This document shows, piece by piece, positions 1 to 8,118 of a stretch of DNA of 64,000 nucleotides. The notes beneath the pieces are model-generated. The model saw only the letters and a program-made list of their open reading frames with translations, did not search any database and was not told the origin of the DNA. The translations under genes and the position numbers were made by a program. Positions within the stretch are counted from its first letter, which is position 1. Every line of letters begins with the position of its first letter. Source of the stretch: LMUY01 sp965199555 (GTDB lineage: Bacteria > Pseudomonadota > Alphaproteobacteria > Acetobacterales > Acetobacteraceae); assembly GCA_965199555.1 (NCBI GenBank), contig CBDASJ010000012.1, positions 186,001 through 250,000 on the forward strand, read 5' to 3'.

Positions 1-62
1 TTGTCACGGGACGCCTGGCCAATGAGGGGGGCCGGGCGTGTAGGGCCAGCCGCGCCGTGCCG

Positions 63-1172
63 TCAAATCTCGCCGGCAGGCTGCGCCGCGTGGCGTCCCA
101 GGGGGAACAGGGTGGTGACGTGGCCCATCTTGCGCCCCGGCCGGGCTTCCGCCTTGCCGTACAGATGCGGCACCAGGCCCGGGGCGGCGAGGATGGCGGG
201 CCATTGCGCCGTTTCTTCCGGCCCCACCAGGTTCTTCATCACCGCGTCGGAATGGCGCACCGCCGGCGGCAGCGGCAACCCGGCGACGGCGCGGACGTGC
301 AGCTCGAACTGGCTGGCGGGGCAGGCGTCGATCGTCCAATGGCCGGAATTATGTGGCCGGGGCGCGATCTCGTTGACCAGCACGTCCCCATCGGCCGTGA
401 CGAACATTTCGACCGCCAGCACGCCGACCAGCGCCAGCGCCTCCGCCACCTGCAAGGCGATGTCCGTGGCGCGGGCGCCGGTTTGGTCCGGGATCGGGGC
501 GGGCGCCACGGTCATGTCCAGGATGCCGTTGCGATGCCGGTTCTCCACCGGGTCGAACGCCACCGCGCCGCCATCCAGCCCGCGCGCCACGATGACGCTG
601 ATCTCGCGTTCGAACGCGACCAGGCCCTCCAGGATCAGCGGCTTCGGCTCCATTTCCTGCCAAACGGTGTTGAGCTCGCCGACGCTGCGCAGCACGGCCT
701 GGCCCTTACCGTCGTAGCCGCCGCGCGTCGTTTTCAGCACGCCGGGCAACCCGAAATGGGCCACGGCGGCGTGCAAGGCCGCGCGATTCTTGATTTCCCG
801 CCAGGGGGCGGTGGCGATCCCGGCCTCGTTGAGGAACGCTTTTTCGGCGACGCGGTCCTGGCTGATGCGCAGCACGGCCGGGGACGGGCGCACCGGGCGC
901 AGCGACGCCAGCAGCTCCAACCCTTCGGCGCTGACGTTCTCGAACTCGAAGGTGATCACGTCGACCGAAAGTGCGAAGGCGCGGAGCAGCGCCGGGTCCT
1001 CGTAATCGCCCAGGAAGGTGCGGGACGAGACCTGGGAAGCCGGGCTGTCCTCCTCCGGCGTCAGGATGTGGCAGCGATAGCCCAGCCGGGCCGCGGCCAT
1101 GGCCGACATGCGGCCGAGTTGGCCGCCGCCGACAATGCCGATGGTGGCGTTTGGCGGGAGCGCGCCGTCCAT
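63..1172 (-). CDS. purK: N5-carboxyaminoimidazole ribonucleotide synthase
   Basis: PurK is an ATP-grasp enzyme that uses ATP and bicarbonate to convert AIR to N5-CAIR in purine synthesis. The protein starts MDGALPPNATIGIVGGGQLG, the usual PurK N-terminal dinucleotide-like fold, and contains the later ATP-grasp signatures VNEIAPRPHNSGH and GYDGKGQ. It is 369 residues long, the normal size for the family. An open frame continues upstream through purE, but the ATG at 1172 lies two bases past the purE stop and aligns with the family start. purE is immediately upstream on the same strand, so the two are one operon and act in consecutive steps. Confidence 0.96.
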   Translation of the reverse strand: MDGALPPNATIGIVGGGQLGRMSAMAAARLGYRCHILTPEEDSPASQVSSRTFLGDYEDPALLRAFALSVDVITFEFENVSAEGLELLASLRPVRPSPAVLRISQDRVAEKAFLNEAGIATAPWREIKNRAALHAAVAHFGLPGVLKTTRGGYDGKGQAVLRSVGELNTVWQEMEPKPLILEGLVAFEREISVIVARGLDGGAVAFDPVENRHRNGILDMTVAPAPIPDQTGARATDIALQVAEALALVGVLAVEMFVTADGDVLVNEIAPRPHNSGHWTIDACPASQFELHVRAVAGLPLPPAVRHSDAVMKNLVGPEETAQWPAILAAPGLVPHLYGKAEARPGRKMGHVTTLFPLGRHAAQPAGEI

Positions 1173-1174
1173 CG

Positions 1175-1669
1175 TCAGCCTGGCAGGTCGGCGGGCTGGT
1201 CCGCGACGGCAGCGGTTTGCGCGGCCCGGTGGGCGGTCAAGCGTGCCGCAAGCGGGGCGTCCGACAGTGCAAGGATGGCAGCGGCCAGCAGGGCGGCATT
1301 CACCGCCCCAGCCCGGCCGATCGCCAGCGTACCGACCGGGATGCCGGCGGGCATCTGGACGATGGACAGCAGGCTGTCCATGCCTTTGAGCATGCTGCTT
1401 TCCACCGGCACCCCCAACACGGGCAGCGTCGTCCAGGCGGCGCACATGCCGGGCAGATGGGCCGCGCCGCCCGCCCCGGCGATGATCACCGCCAGGCCGC
1501 GGCCGCTCGCCTGCTTGGCATACTCCGACAGCCGGTCCGGGGTGCGGTGGGCGGAAACGATCCGCACCTCGTGCGGTATGCCGAGGCTTTGCAAGGTCTC
1601 GGCGGCGTGGCGCAGCGTGGTCCAATCGGACTGGCTGCCCATGATCACGCCGACGCGCGGCTGGTCCAT
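1175..1669 (-). CDS. purE: N5-carboxyaminoimidazole ribonucleotide mutase
   Basis: PurE isomerises N5-CAIR to CAIR, the step after PurK. The N-terminal MGSQSDW phosphate-binding motif, the SAHRTPDR segment with the catalytic His, and the AGAGGAAHLPG loop are all present. The start chosen is MDQPRVGVIMGSQSD at 1669. This ATG overlaps the stop codon of the upstream DUF465 gene in the string TGATG. A start 39 bases further upstream is possible but adds residues not normal for the family. The gene precedes purK with a two-base gap, so translation is probably coupled along the three-gene unit. Confidence 0.96.
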   Translation of the reverse strand: MDQPRVGVIMGSQSDWTTLRHAAETLQSLGIPHEVRIVSAHRTPDRLSEYAKQASGRGLAVIIAGAGGAAHLPGMCAAWTTLPVLGVPVESSMLKGMDSLLSIVQMPAGIPVGTLAIGRAGAVNAALLAAAILALSDAPLAARLTAHRAAQTAAVADQPADLPG

Positions 1670-1869
1670 CAGGCGATGTTGTCCGGGATCAGCCGGCTTT
1701 CCAGCCACGCCACCTCGTCCTTCAACAACAGCTTGCGCTTTTTCAGGCGCTGCAACTGCAGTTGGTCAAGTCCGCCATCGGCCAGGCGGGCGATCACCGT
1801 GTCGAGGTCCCGGTGTTCGCTGCGCAACTCGTGCAGCTTGCGCAACAAGGAATCTCGGTCGGTCAGCAT
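1669..1869 (-). CDS. DUF465 (YdcH family) small protein
   Basis: This is a 66-residue, highly charged helical protein. The segment LQLQRLKKRKLLLKDEVAWL matches the DUF465/YdcH pattern, in which a Lys/Leu-rich helix follows a short acidic turn. Its function is unknown. Its stop codon shares one base with the purE start, so it is the first gene of a purE-purK transcript. A second DUF465 gene is divergently oriented 143 bp away at 2013. That arrangement suggests an old inverted duplication sharing one promoter region. Confidence 0.85.
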   Translation of the reverse strand: MLTDRDSLLRKLHELRSEHRDLDTVIARLADGGLDQLQLQRLKKRKLLLKDEVAWLESRLIPDNIA

Positions 1870-2012
1870 GTTGGCGGCTTAGCACGATCGATTATATCTG
1901 GCCACGCGCTGCGCTGCGGCATGACGGTAAAACTGGCTTTCCCCAAACGAGGCGCGCTAGGCTCGACGATGGCGCCCCTTGCGCCACGTGCTTCCCATCA
2001 AACGGAGGACTC

Positions 2013-2183
2013 ATGAGCCTGCAAACCCGCATCGACAGCTTGAAAGAGCGCCACACTGCGTTGGACGCGAAGGTATCGGAGGAGGATCACCGCCCCCGAC
2101 CGGACCAGGACGCGCTGATGCGATTGAAAGGCCAGAAGCTGAAGTTGAAGGACGAGATGGAACGCCTGAGCGCGAGCGAGTAA
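2013..2183 (+). CDS. DUF465 (YdcH family) small protein, second copy
   Basis: This is a 56-residue protein beginning MSLQTRIDSLKERHTALDAK and ending in a MRLKGQKLKLKDEME helix, the DUF465 signature. A strong GGAGG lies at 2004-2008, five bases before the ATG, and fixes this start even though the frame is open far upstream. It is paralogous to the divergent gene at 1669-1869. Function is unknown. The 143-bp gap between the two presumably holds both promoters. Confidence 0.85.
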   Translation: MSLQTRIDSLKERHTALDAKVSEEDHRPRPDQDALMRLKGQKLKLKDEMERLSASE

Positions 2184-2248
2184 CGGCCGCGCTGCCGGCC
2201 TGCGCCTTGTCCCGTCAGCCGGGGCAGGCGCAGGCCGTTGCGGTGTCT

Positions 2249-2827
2249 CTACGCGGCCTCGTCGGCCTCGATACGCAAGGGGACTGGCACCGTCTTGCCT
2301 TCGCGGATCAGGCGGTCGTTGGCGGCGTTCACCATGCCGTTCAGGTCGGTTTGGCTGCACAGGCCCAGGATGACCGGATCGCGCGGCTTGATGTTCGTGC
2401 TGTTCCAGTGGCTGCGTTCCCGCACCTTCTGGATGGTCTCCTTGGTGGTGCCGAGCAGCTTGACGATCTGCGCCTCGGAAAGCTGGGGGAAGTTGCGCAG
2501 CACGAACGCGATGGCATCCGGGCGATCGTTGCGCTTGGCGACGGGGGTGTAGCGGGCGCCGCGGCCCTTCTTCGGCGGTGGATTGGCAGGCGGCAACAGC
2601 TTCAACCGTGCGCTGTCGTCGGCCTCGCAGCGGGTGATTTCCGCCGTCGTGACCTGGTTGTTCGCCACGGGGTCATAGCCGACGATACCCTGCGCCACTT
2701 CTCCATCGGCGATCGCCTGCACTTCCAGCGGGTGCATGCCGCAGAAATCCGCAATCTGCGTGAAGGTGAGGGCAGTCTTGTCGATCAGCCACACGGCGGT
2801 GGCCTTCGGCATCAGAGGCAGGCTCAT
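2249..2827 (-). CDS. trcR: Cell-cycle transcriptional regulator TrcR (DUF1013)
   Basis: The 192-residue product starts MSLPLMPKATAVWLIDKTAL and continues TFTQIADFCGMHPLEVQAIA, the conserved helix-turn-helix-like N-terminus of DUF1013. A central basic segment (PPPKKGRGARY) and a second motif ending RSHWNSTNIKPRDP are also typical. In alphaproteobacteria this family is named TrcR and is linked to cell-cycle transcription. The start at 2827 has GGAGA nine bases upstream on the minus strand and agrees with the family N-terminus, although the frame is open to 2938. The DUF1192 gene at 2971 is divergent from it. Confidence 0.88.
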   Translation of the reverse strand: MSLPLMPKATAVWLIDKTALTFTQIADFCGMHPLEVQAIADGEVAQGIVGYDPVANNQVTTAEITRCEADDSARLKLLPPANPPPKKGRGARYTPVAKRNDRPDAIAFVLRNFPQLSEAQIVKLLGTTKETIQKVRERSHWNSTNIKPRDPVILGLCSQTDLNGMVNAANDRLIREGKTVPVPLRIEADEAA

Positions 2828-2970
2828 GGTTCGTTCTCCGGGCGCGGCGCGGCGGTCCATCACGGAGGCGCGCCCAGCAGCCAACACTCGGGCGATATGG
2901 GGGGCCGAAACCTTGCTGGTCAAGGGCGCTTGCGCCACCCTACCATCCTATCTTCGCAGGACTGGCATTC

Positions 2971-3153
2971 ATGTGGGACGAGGAAGAGCTGCCGAAGCCC
3001 CGCCGGGTGACGTCGATCCCACTCGACCCGCTCGGGGTCGCCGAGCTGCGGGAGTACATTGCCGAGTTGCAGGCGGAGATCGGTCGGGCGGAAGCGGCGA
3101 TCGAGCAGAAACACGGCCATCGCGGCGTGGCTGACAGCTTCTTCCGCAAGTAA
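2971..3153 (+). CDS. DUF1192 family small protein
   Basis: This is a 60-residue protein, MWDEEELPKPRR..., followed by the characteristic PLGVAELREYIAELQAEI coiled-coil segment and a C-terminal SFFRK. The pattern matches DUF1192, an uncharacterised alphaproteobacterial family. It is divergent from trcR with 143 bp between the starts. A strong hairpin follows at 3167-3190. Confidence 0.82.
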   Translation: MWDEEELPKPRRVTSIPLDPLGVAELREYIAELQAEIGRAEAAIEQKHGHRGVADSFFRK

Positions 3154-3166
3154 TCGCGCAAGAGAA

Positions 3167-3190
3167 AGGGGGCTGGTTGCCCAGCCCCCT
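3167..3190. terminator. Hairpin terminator between convergent genes
   Basis: A perfect 10-bp stem (AGGGGGCTGG / CCAGCCCCCT) with a TTGC loop lies between the convergent DUF1192 and hsp20 genes. On the minus strand it is followed by TTTCTC, so it would best terminate hsp20. On the plus strand the downstream tract is weaker. Confidence 0.7.
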
Positions 3191-3204
3191 CCTACTGTCT
3201 CGGC

Positions 3205-3675
3205 CTAGGCAGCCTGGGCGACGCCCTGGCTATCGTTGGCGATGGTCGTCTGCGGCCCGGCCGCGCCGCCGATCGCGATGCGCCGAGGCTTCAGCGCTTC
3301 CGGCACCACACGCTTCAGCGCCACGTGCAGCAGGCCGTTGCGCAGGTCGGCACCTTCGACCACGATGTGGTCGGCCAGGGCGAACCGGCGCTCGAACGCG
3401 CGCCCGGCGATGCCGCGATACAGCAGCTCGCCCGCCGCATCATCGCCCAGCTTGCCGGACACGACGAGCTGGTTCTCCTTCACGGTGAGGTCCAGATCGC
3501 CTTCACCAAACCCGGCGACGGCCATGGTCAACCGGTAGCTGTCATCGCCCGTCTTGGCGATGTTGTAGGGCGGATAGGCCGGCGCGGCGGCGGCGTCCTG
3601 CGCGGTGTCCATCAGGCGCGCCATGCGATCGAAGCCGATGGCCGTGCGGAAAAGGGGGGAGAAGTCCAACGTCAT
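3205..3675 (-). CDS. Small heat shock protein, Hsp20/IbpA type
   Basis: The 156-residue protein opens MTLDFSPLFRTAIGFDRMAR, the alphaproteobacterial IbpA-type N-terminus. It carries an alpha-crystallin domain at roughly residues 35-130 with LTMAVAGFGEGDLDLTVKEN and a GRAFERRFALADH segment. The last conserved strand is LLHVALKRVVPEALKPRRI, which includes the short IxI/V-like C-terminal element. It is an ATP-independent holdase that binds unfolding proteins. The 5' leader resembles a ROSE RNA thermometer, described separately, which would restrict translation to heat stress. A terminator closes the gene downstream. Confidence 0.93.
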   Translation of the reverse strand: MTLDFSPLFRTAIGFDRMARLMDTAQDAAAAPAYPPYNIAKTGDDSYRLTMAVAGFGEGDLDLTVKENQLVVSGKLGDDAAGELLYRGIAGRAFERRFALADHIVVEGADLRNGLLHVALKRVVPEALKPRRIAIGGAAGPQTTIANDSQGVAQAA

Positions 3676-3770
3676 AAAAACCTCCTACAGGAGCAAGGTT
3701 GATGGAGGCCGCTCATGCGAGCCGGCCCGGTTCAGGCTTCGCAACCCCGATTGGGCGCCGCGAACAGACC
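3676..3770 (-). promoter_or_regulatory. ROSE-like RNA thermometer leader of hsp20
   Basis: Read on the minus strand, the leader ends CCTTGCTCCTGTAGGAGGTT just before the ATG. The TTGCTCC segment is placed to pair with the AGGAGG Shine-Dalgarno, the conserved anti-SD feature of ROSE elements upstream of alphaproteobacterial small heat-shock genes. Further hairpin potential (GAGCGGCC with GGCCGGCTC) lies upstream. The outer boundary is a guess and no folding was computed. Confidence 0.7.
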
Positions 3771-3779
3771 CGAAATAGG

Positions 3780-3813
3780 AAAAGGCCGCCCCTGATTTCA
3801 AGGGCGGCCTTTT
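3780..3813 (-). terminator. Intrinsic terminator of rpmE
   Basis: AAAAGGCCGCCC and GGGCGGCCTTTT form a perfect 12-bp stem around a 10-base loop. The run of T on either side makes it work in both orientations. It lies 24 bases past the rpmE stop on the minus strand and separates rpmE from the hsp20 leader. Confidence 0.9.
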
Positions 3814-3837
3814 CGATCACGCAACCGTGTTGCTGGG

Positions 3838-4062
3838 CTATTTGCGGGTGCCGAGCCCGGCGAAGCGCTTGTTGAACTTGGCCACCTGGCCACCCGTGTC
3901 CATCATGCGCTGCACGCCGGTCCAGGCTGGGTGCGACTTCGAGTCGATGTCCAGCCGCAGCGTGTCGCCGGCCTTCCCCATGGTCGACCGGGTGGTGAAC
4001 TCCGTCCCGTCGGTCATGATGATCTTGATGTCGTGGTAGTCGGGGTGGATGCCGGATTTCAT
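3838..4062 (-). CDS. rpmE: 50S ribosomal protein L31
   Basis: The 74-residue product MKSGIHPDYHDIKIIMTDGT matches L31 of the alphaproteobacterial type. The conserved segment ends FNKRFAGLG. The zinc-binding cysteines seen in some L31 proteins (C+ form) are absent, so this is the C-minus form. A GGAG lies about eight bases before the ATG. A bidirectional terminator follows directly. Confidence 0.96.
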   Translation of the reverse strand: MKSGIHPDYHDIKIIMTDGTEFTTRSTMGKAGDTLRLDIDSKSHPAWTGVQRMMDTGGQVAKFNKRFAGLGTRK

Positions 4063-4151
4063 GGCGTTGCTCCTGGATGACCCATGCCGATGCCGACCGG
4101 CGGGGCGAAGCGGCTGCTATACGGCCGCCCCCTTGTCACGGCAACACCGGT

Positions 4152-4601
4152 TCAGCCGGCCATCCCGCGCCGGGCGGTGGCGAACTGGCGGAAGCTTTGG
4201 TCCGCCGCCTTCTTCTGGTCCGGCGACAGCGCGTCATACAGGGTGGCGAACGCCGTGGTCAGGTGCTGCATGTCTTCGGCATGCGCCTGCGCCATCTCGC
4301 TGTAGCCTTGCATCTGTTCCACCGCGCTTCCGCTGGCAAAGGACGCTTGGCGCTTCTGCACAAGGGCGTCCATGCGTTGCGCGTTGTCGCGCATCACCTG
4401 GGCGAAGTCATCGAACGGCTTCTGTTCCGCCGGGGTGATCTTCAACTGGCCGTGCAGCGAGGTGATCCGCCGCTCCATCATCGCGCTGCGGTTCGAGGGC
4501 TTGGCCACCGCGGCCGGCTGTGCCGCCACGGGCATCGACACGGGCGCCGCCAGCAGCAGGCACGCCACCACGCTTGGCGTTATCCAAAGGCGCGAGAACA
4601 T
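4152..4601 (-). CDS. Periplasmic Spy/CpxP-like LTxxQ-motif protein
   Basis: The 149-residue protein has a signal peptide at residues 1-28 (MFSRLWITPSVVACLLLAAP, with cleavage near VAAQ). The remainder is helical with the motif LSPDQKKAADQSF near the C-terminus and ITPAEQKPFDDFA in the middle. Both fit the LTxxQ repeat of Spy/CpxP-type periplasmic chaperones or stress sensors. The start at 4601 gives a clean signal peptide, although the frame is open to 4724. The gene is divergent from pdxY. A precise function cannot be assigned. Confidence 0.72.
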   Translation of the reverse strand: MFSRLWITPSVVACLLLAAPVSMPVAAQPAAVAKPSNRSAMMERRITSLHGQLKITPAEQKPFDDFAQVMRDNAQRMDALVQKRQASFASGSAVEQMQGYSEMAQAHAEDMQHLTTAFATLYDALSPDQKKAADQSFRQFATARRGMAG

Positions 4602-4710
4602 GGCCGGGGTGTCCTGTGGGGTTGCTGAGCCTGGGGGCGGAACGCCACCAGCCGGGGCGGGTTTGCCGCCGGGTCTTGCCGCGCGCCGCCGGCGATGGCT
4701 AGCCTGGCCC

Positions 4711-5571
4711 GTGCAAGGCGCCATCCTTTCGATCCAATCCGCCGTCGCCTACGGCCATGTCGGCAACAGTGCCGCGGTGTTCCCGCTGCAGCGCCTGGGG
4801 GTGGAGGTTTGGCCGGTCAACACCGTGCAGTTCTCCAACCACCCTGGCTACGGCAGCCGGACCGGCCAGGGCTTCACCGGACAGCATGTCCGCGACGTGG
4901 TGGCCGGCATCGCGGCCCGCGGCGTGTTCGGTCAATGCCGAGCGGTGCTGAGCGGCTACCTGGGTGACCCGTCGGTGGCGGAAGCGGTGCTGGACGCCGT
5001 CCGCCTGGTGCGCCAGGCCAGCCCGGTGGCCCTGTATTGCTGCGACCCGGTGATCGGCGACGCGGGGCCGGGCATCTACGTCCATCCGGGCATCCCCGCC
5101 CTGCTGCGGGAGCGGCTATTGCCGGACGCGGACATCGCCACCCCCAACCAGTTCGAGCTGGAGCAACTGACCGGCCAGTCGATCGCCACCCTGCCGAACG
5201 CCAAGCAGGCGGCCGGCCTGCTGCGCGGCACGATGCGGCCCGGCGCCTGCGTGCTGGTGACCAGCCTGGCGGTGGGCGACACGCCTGCGGACTCGATCGA
5301 CCTGCTGGCGCTGGACGGGCTGGGCGCGTGGCGGCTGCGGACGCCGCGCCTGCCGTTGGCCGCCAACGGCACTGGCGACACCATCGCCGCGCTGTTCCTG
5401 CTGCATCGGCTGCAAACCGGCAGCACGCCGCGCGCGCTGGCGGCCGCCACCAGCGCCACGTTCGGGGTGCTGCGCCGCAGCCTGGACGCAGGGTCCCGCG
5501 AGTTGCTGACCGTCGCAGCCCAGGACGAGTTCGTTCGCCCGACGCGTTTGTTCGAGGCGGAGCCCGTTTGA
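4711..5571 (+). CDS. pdxY: Pyridoxal kinase
   Basis: PdxY phosphorylates pyridoxal in the B6 salvage pathway. The N-terminal ILSIQSAVAYGHVGNSAAVF and TVQFSNHPGYG segments and the NGTGDTIAALFL anion-hole motif with the catalytic Asp identify the ribokinase-fold pyridoxal kinase family. With a GTG start at 4711 the product is 286 residues, the normal PdxY length. The frame is open upstream to 4372, but that part is antisense to the Spy-like gene and has no family similarity. No strong ribosome-binding site precedes the GTG. Confidence 0.93.
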   Translation: MQGAILSIQSAVAYGHVGNSAAVFPLQRLGVEVWPVNTVQFSNHPGYGSRTGQGFTGQHVRDVVAGIAARGVFGQCRAVLSGYLGDPSVAEAVLDAVRLVRQASPVALYCCDPVIGDAGPGIYVHPGIPALLRERLLPDADIATPNQFELEQLTGQSIATLPNAKQAAGLLRGTMRPGACVLVTSLAVGDTPADSIDLLALDGLGAWRLRTPRLPLAANGTGDTIAALFLLHRLQTGSTPRALAAATSATFGVLRRSLDAGSRELLTVAAQDEFVRPTRLFEAEPV

Positions 5572-5661
5572 CCTGCCGCCACAATTTGTTCGCGCTGCCC
5601 TGATCCCGCCAAGATCGTCGGGCTAGATGGCGTCAGCCGCCCTCTGGCCACGGACGATCGC

Positions 5662-7434
5662 ATGCGCATTCTCCAAGCCTATCGCCGCGTGCTTTCCATG
5701 CTGGGTGCCGACAAGCGCCTGGCGGTTTACCTTGGCCTGGCCAACATCGTGCTGGCCGGGCTGCAATTCCTCGACCCGGTGTTGTTCGGGCGGGTGATCG
5801 GGCTGCTGTCGGCGTCCGATACCATGCCGCATGCCGTGCTGTGGCAGCGCGCCGCGATGCTGATCGGGGTGTGGATTGTCATTGCCGCGGTCGCGATAGG
5901 CGGCAACATCCTTACCGTCGTGCATGCCGAGCGCATGGCGCACCGCAACCGGCTACAGGCGATGAGCCGCTTCTTCGGCCACGTGCTGTCGCTGCCGCTG
6001 TCCTTCCACGGCGAAGCGCATTCCGGCCGCCTGATGAAGGTCATGCTCGGCGGCGTGGACTCCATGTTCTCGGTGTGGCTGACCTTCTTTCGCGAGCAGC
6101 TTGCCACCTACGTGGCGCTGCTGGTGCTGCTGCCATTGACGCTGCTGCTGAACTGGCAGTTGTCCGTGGTGCTGATCACACTGGTGATCCTGTTCTGTGC
6201 CGTCACCGTGCTGGTGGTCAACCGCACGGAGGAAGGGCAGCGGCGCGCCGAGTCGTTCCAGTCGAGCCTGGCCGGCACCGCGCAGGATGCGCTGGCCAAC
6301 GTCATGGTGGTGCAGTCCTTCACCCGGCTGGCGGCGGAAACGCGCCGGTTCGGCCAGATCGCCGACCAGGTGATCGCGCACCAGTTCCCCGTGCTGAACT
6401 GGTGGGCGGTGGTCAACGTGCTGACCCGCGGCGCGTCCACCATCGCGGTGATCGTCATCGTGCTGATCGGGACGGTCCTGCACGTGGCGGGCCAGGCCTC
6501 CGTGGCGGAAATCGTGACGTTCATGGGGTTCGCCAACCTGCTGATCAGCCGGCTGGAGTCGGCGATGCAGTTCGCGTCCCGCTTGTTCCTGCAAATGCCC
6601 GGGCTGGAAGAATATTTCGGCGTGCTGGATGCCAAGACCTCCGTGGCCGAGCAGCCGGACGCGGTGGAGTTGGAAGCGCCGAAGGGGGAGGTCGCGTTCG
6701 AGGCGGTGTCCTTCGCCTATCCGGGCGGCCCGGCGATCCTGCGGGACGTGTCGTTCGTGGCGCAGCCCGGCACGGTGGTGGCGCTGGTCGGCACCACCGG
6801 CGCCGGCAAGAGCACGGCGATGAACCTGTTGCAGCGCTTGTGGGACCCGACGGCCGGGCGGGTGGCAATCGACGGGCAGGACATCCGGCACGTCACGCTG
6901 GAAAGCCTGCGGCAAACCATCGGGGTGGTGTTCCAGGAAAGCCTGCTGTTCAACCGGTCCATCCGGGAAAACCTGCGCATCGGCAGCCCGGACGCCACGG
7001 ACGCCGAGGTCGAGCAGGCCTGCCGCATGGCGGACGCGCACGACTTCATCGCCCGGCAGCCGCAGGGCTACGAGACGATGGTGGGCGAGCGCGGCGCCAC
7101 CCTGTCCGGCGGCCAGCGCCAGCGCCTGGCGATCGCCCGCGCGCTGCTGAAGAACCCGCCGATCCTGATCCTGGACGAGGCGACCAGCGCCCTGGACGCG
7201 GCCACGGAAGCGCGCGTGTCCCGCGCCATGGCGACGCTGATGGAAGGACGCACGACCTTTATCATCGCGCACCGGCTTTCCACCGTGCGGGACGCCGACG
7301 AAATCCTCGTCTTCGACGGCGGGGACGTCGTGGAGCGGGGCCGCTTCGACGCGCTGGTCGCCCGCGGCGGCCGGTTTGCCCAGTTGGTGGCGACGCAGCT
7401 CGCCGGTGCGCCGCAGATCCGGGCGGCGGAATAG
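5662..7434 (+). CDS. Glucan-type ABC exporter (NdvA/ChvA-like), fused permease-ATPase
   Basis: The 590-residue half-transporter starts MRILQAYRRVLSMLGADKRL. Six membrane segments lie in residues 20-300. The nucleotide-binding domain has a Walker A GTTGAGKST at about 377, the LSGGQRQR signature near 481, Walker B ILILDEATSALD near 501 and the switch His in IIAHRLS near 533. The sequence FGRVIGLLS in the N-terminus and overall length resemble the cyclic beta-1,2-glucan exporters NdvA/ChvA. The substrate is inferred by similarity only, since no glucan synthase (NdvB) lies in the window. It is convergent with the phosphatidyltransferase gene. Confidence 0.87.
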   Translation: MRILQAYRRVLSMLGADKRLAVYLGLANIVLAGLQFLDPVLFGRVIGLLSASDTMPHAVLWQRAAMLIGVWIVIAAVAIGGNILTVVHAERMAHRNRLQAMSRFFGHVLSLPLSFHGEAHSGRLMKVMLGGVDSMFSVWLTFFREQLATYVALLVLLPLTLLLNWQLSVVLITLVILFCAVTVLVVNRTEEGQRRAESFQSSLAGTAQDALANVMVVQSFTRLAAETRRFGQIADQVIAHQFPVLNWWAVVNVLTRGASTIAVIVIVLIGTVLHVAGQASVAEIVTFMGFANLLISRLESAMQFASRLFLQMPGLEEYFGVLDAKTSVAEQPDAVELEAPKGEVAFEAVSFAYPGGPAILRDVSFVAQPGTVVALVGTTGAGKSTAMNLLQRLWDPTAGRVAIDGQDIRHVTLESLRQTIGVVFQESLLFNRSIRENLRIGSPDATDAEVEQACRMADAHDFIARQPQGYETMVGERGATLSGGQRQRLAIARALLKNPPILILDEATSALDAATEARVSRAMATLMEGRTTFIIAHRLSTVRDADEILVFDGGDVVERGRFDALVARGGRFAQLVATQLAGAPQIRAAE

Positions 7435-7441
7435 GCGCGCA

Positions 7442-8011
7442 TCACAGCGTCAGCCGGCGCGCCCGGGCATAGGCCGCCGCGGCGGGCGTGAGCGTCCCGG
7501 CGAGCGCCACCACCGGCACCGCGCCCAGCCAAAGCAGCAGCACGGGCACCAGCAGCATGGCGTCGTCGGGGTCAACCGGCCGCACCGCCGCGGTGGGCCG
7601 CCGCCGGCCCGAGTTGAGTTGCAGGAACAGCGCCACGACCGACGCCCCCGCGCTGAGCCCCAGCGCCGGAGCCAGCCGCCCCAGCGCCGTCCTGCGCGCC
7701 CCGAAGCCCAACGCCACGAACCCCAGCGCATCCGCCGCGCAGTCGCCGACCAGGTCCAGCCGGTGGCCCAACGGGGTGAACCGGTTGGTCTGCCGGGCCA
7801 GCTCGCCATCGGCGCGGTCCAGTAGGGCGGAGCCGGTGAACAAGGCGGAGCCGACTGCGAGGGCGCGGCGCGAACCGACGGCAAAGCCCCAGGCCGCCCC
7901 CATGGCCGTCACCAGGCGAAGGGCGCTGAGGTGATTGGGGCGCAGGCCCAGCCGGGCCAGCGGGCGGACCAGCGGCCGGACGGCACGGTGCAGCAAGGTC
8001 TGGTGACTCAT
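7442..8011 (-). CDS. CDP-alcohol phosphatidyltransferase family protein
   Basis: The complete family motif is present as DRADGELAR, eight residues, then GHRLDLVGD, matching DxxDGxxAR-x8-GxxxDxxxD. The 189-residue protein has about five hydrophobic segments, consistent with a membrane-embedded enzyme that transfers a phospho-alcohol from a CDP-activated donor. Which phospholipid is made cannot be told from sequence. The product is shorter than PgsA or Pcs enzymes and begins close to the motif. It stands alone, convergent with the ABC exporter and divergent from trpS. Confidence 0.85.
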   Translation of the reverse strand: MSHQTLLHRAVRPLVRPLARLGLRPNHLSALRLVTAMGAAWGFAVGSRRALAVGSALFTGSALLDRADGELARQTNRFTPLGHRLDLVGDCAADALGFVALGFGARRTALGRLAPALGLSAGASVVALFLQLNSGRRRPTAAVRPVDPDDAMLLVPVLLLWLGAVPVVALAGTLTPAAAAYARARRLTL

Positions 8012-8118
8012 TCAACCTCGAAACTTCAAACGCCGCATCCTGCGTGGCGGCACGGCTGCGGCACAAGGCTCCCCACCCGATCTTGACCGCCCCGCCGGCC
8101 ACGGGGAGAACACCGGGC

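Noticed and set aside
57..2183. 708-codon plus-strand frame ending at the second DUF465 gene
   Set aside because: Only the last 57 codons, after the GGAGG and ATG at 2013, look like a protein. The rest is antisense to purE-purK.
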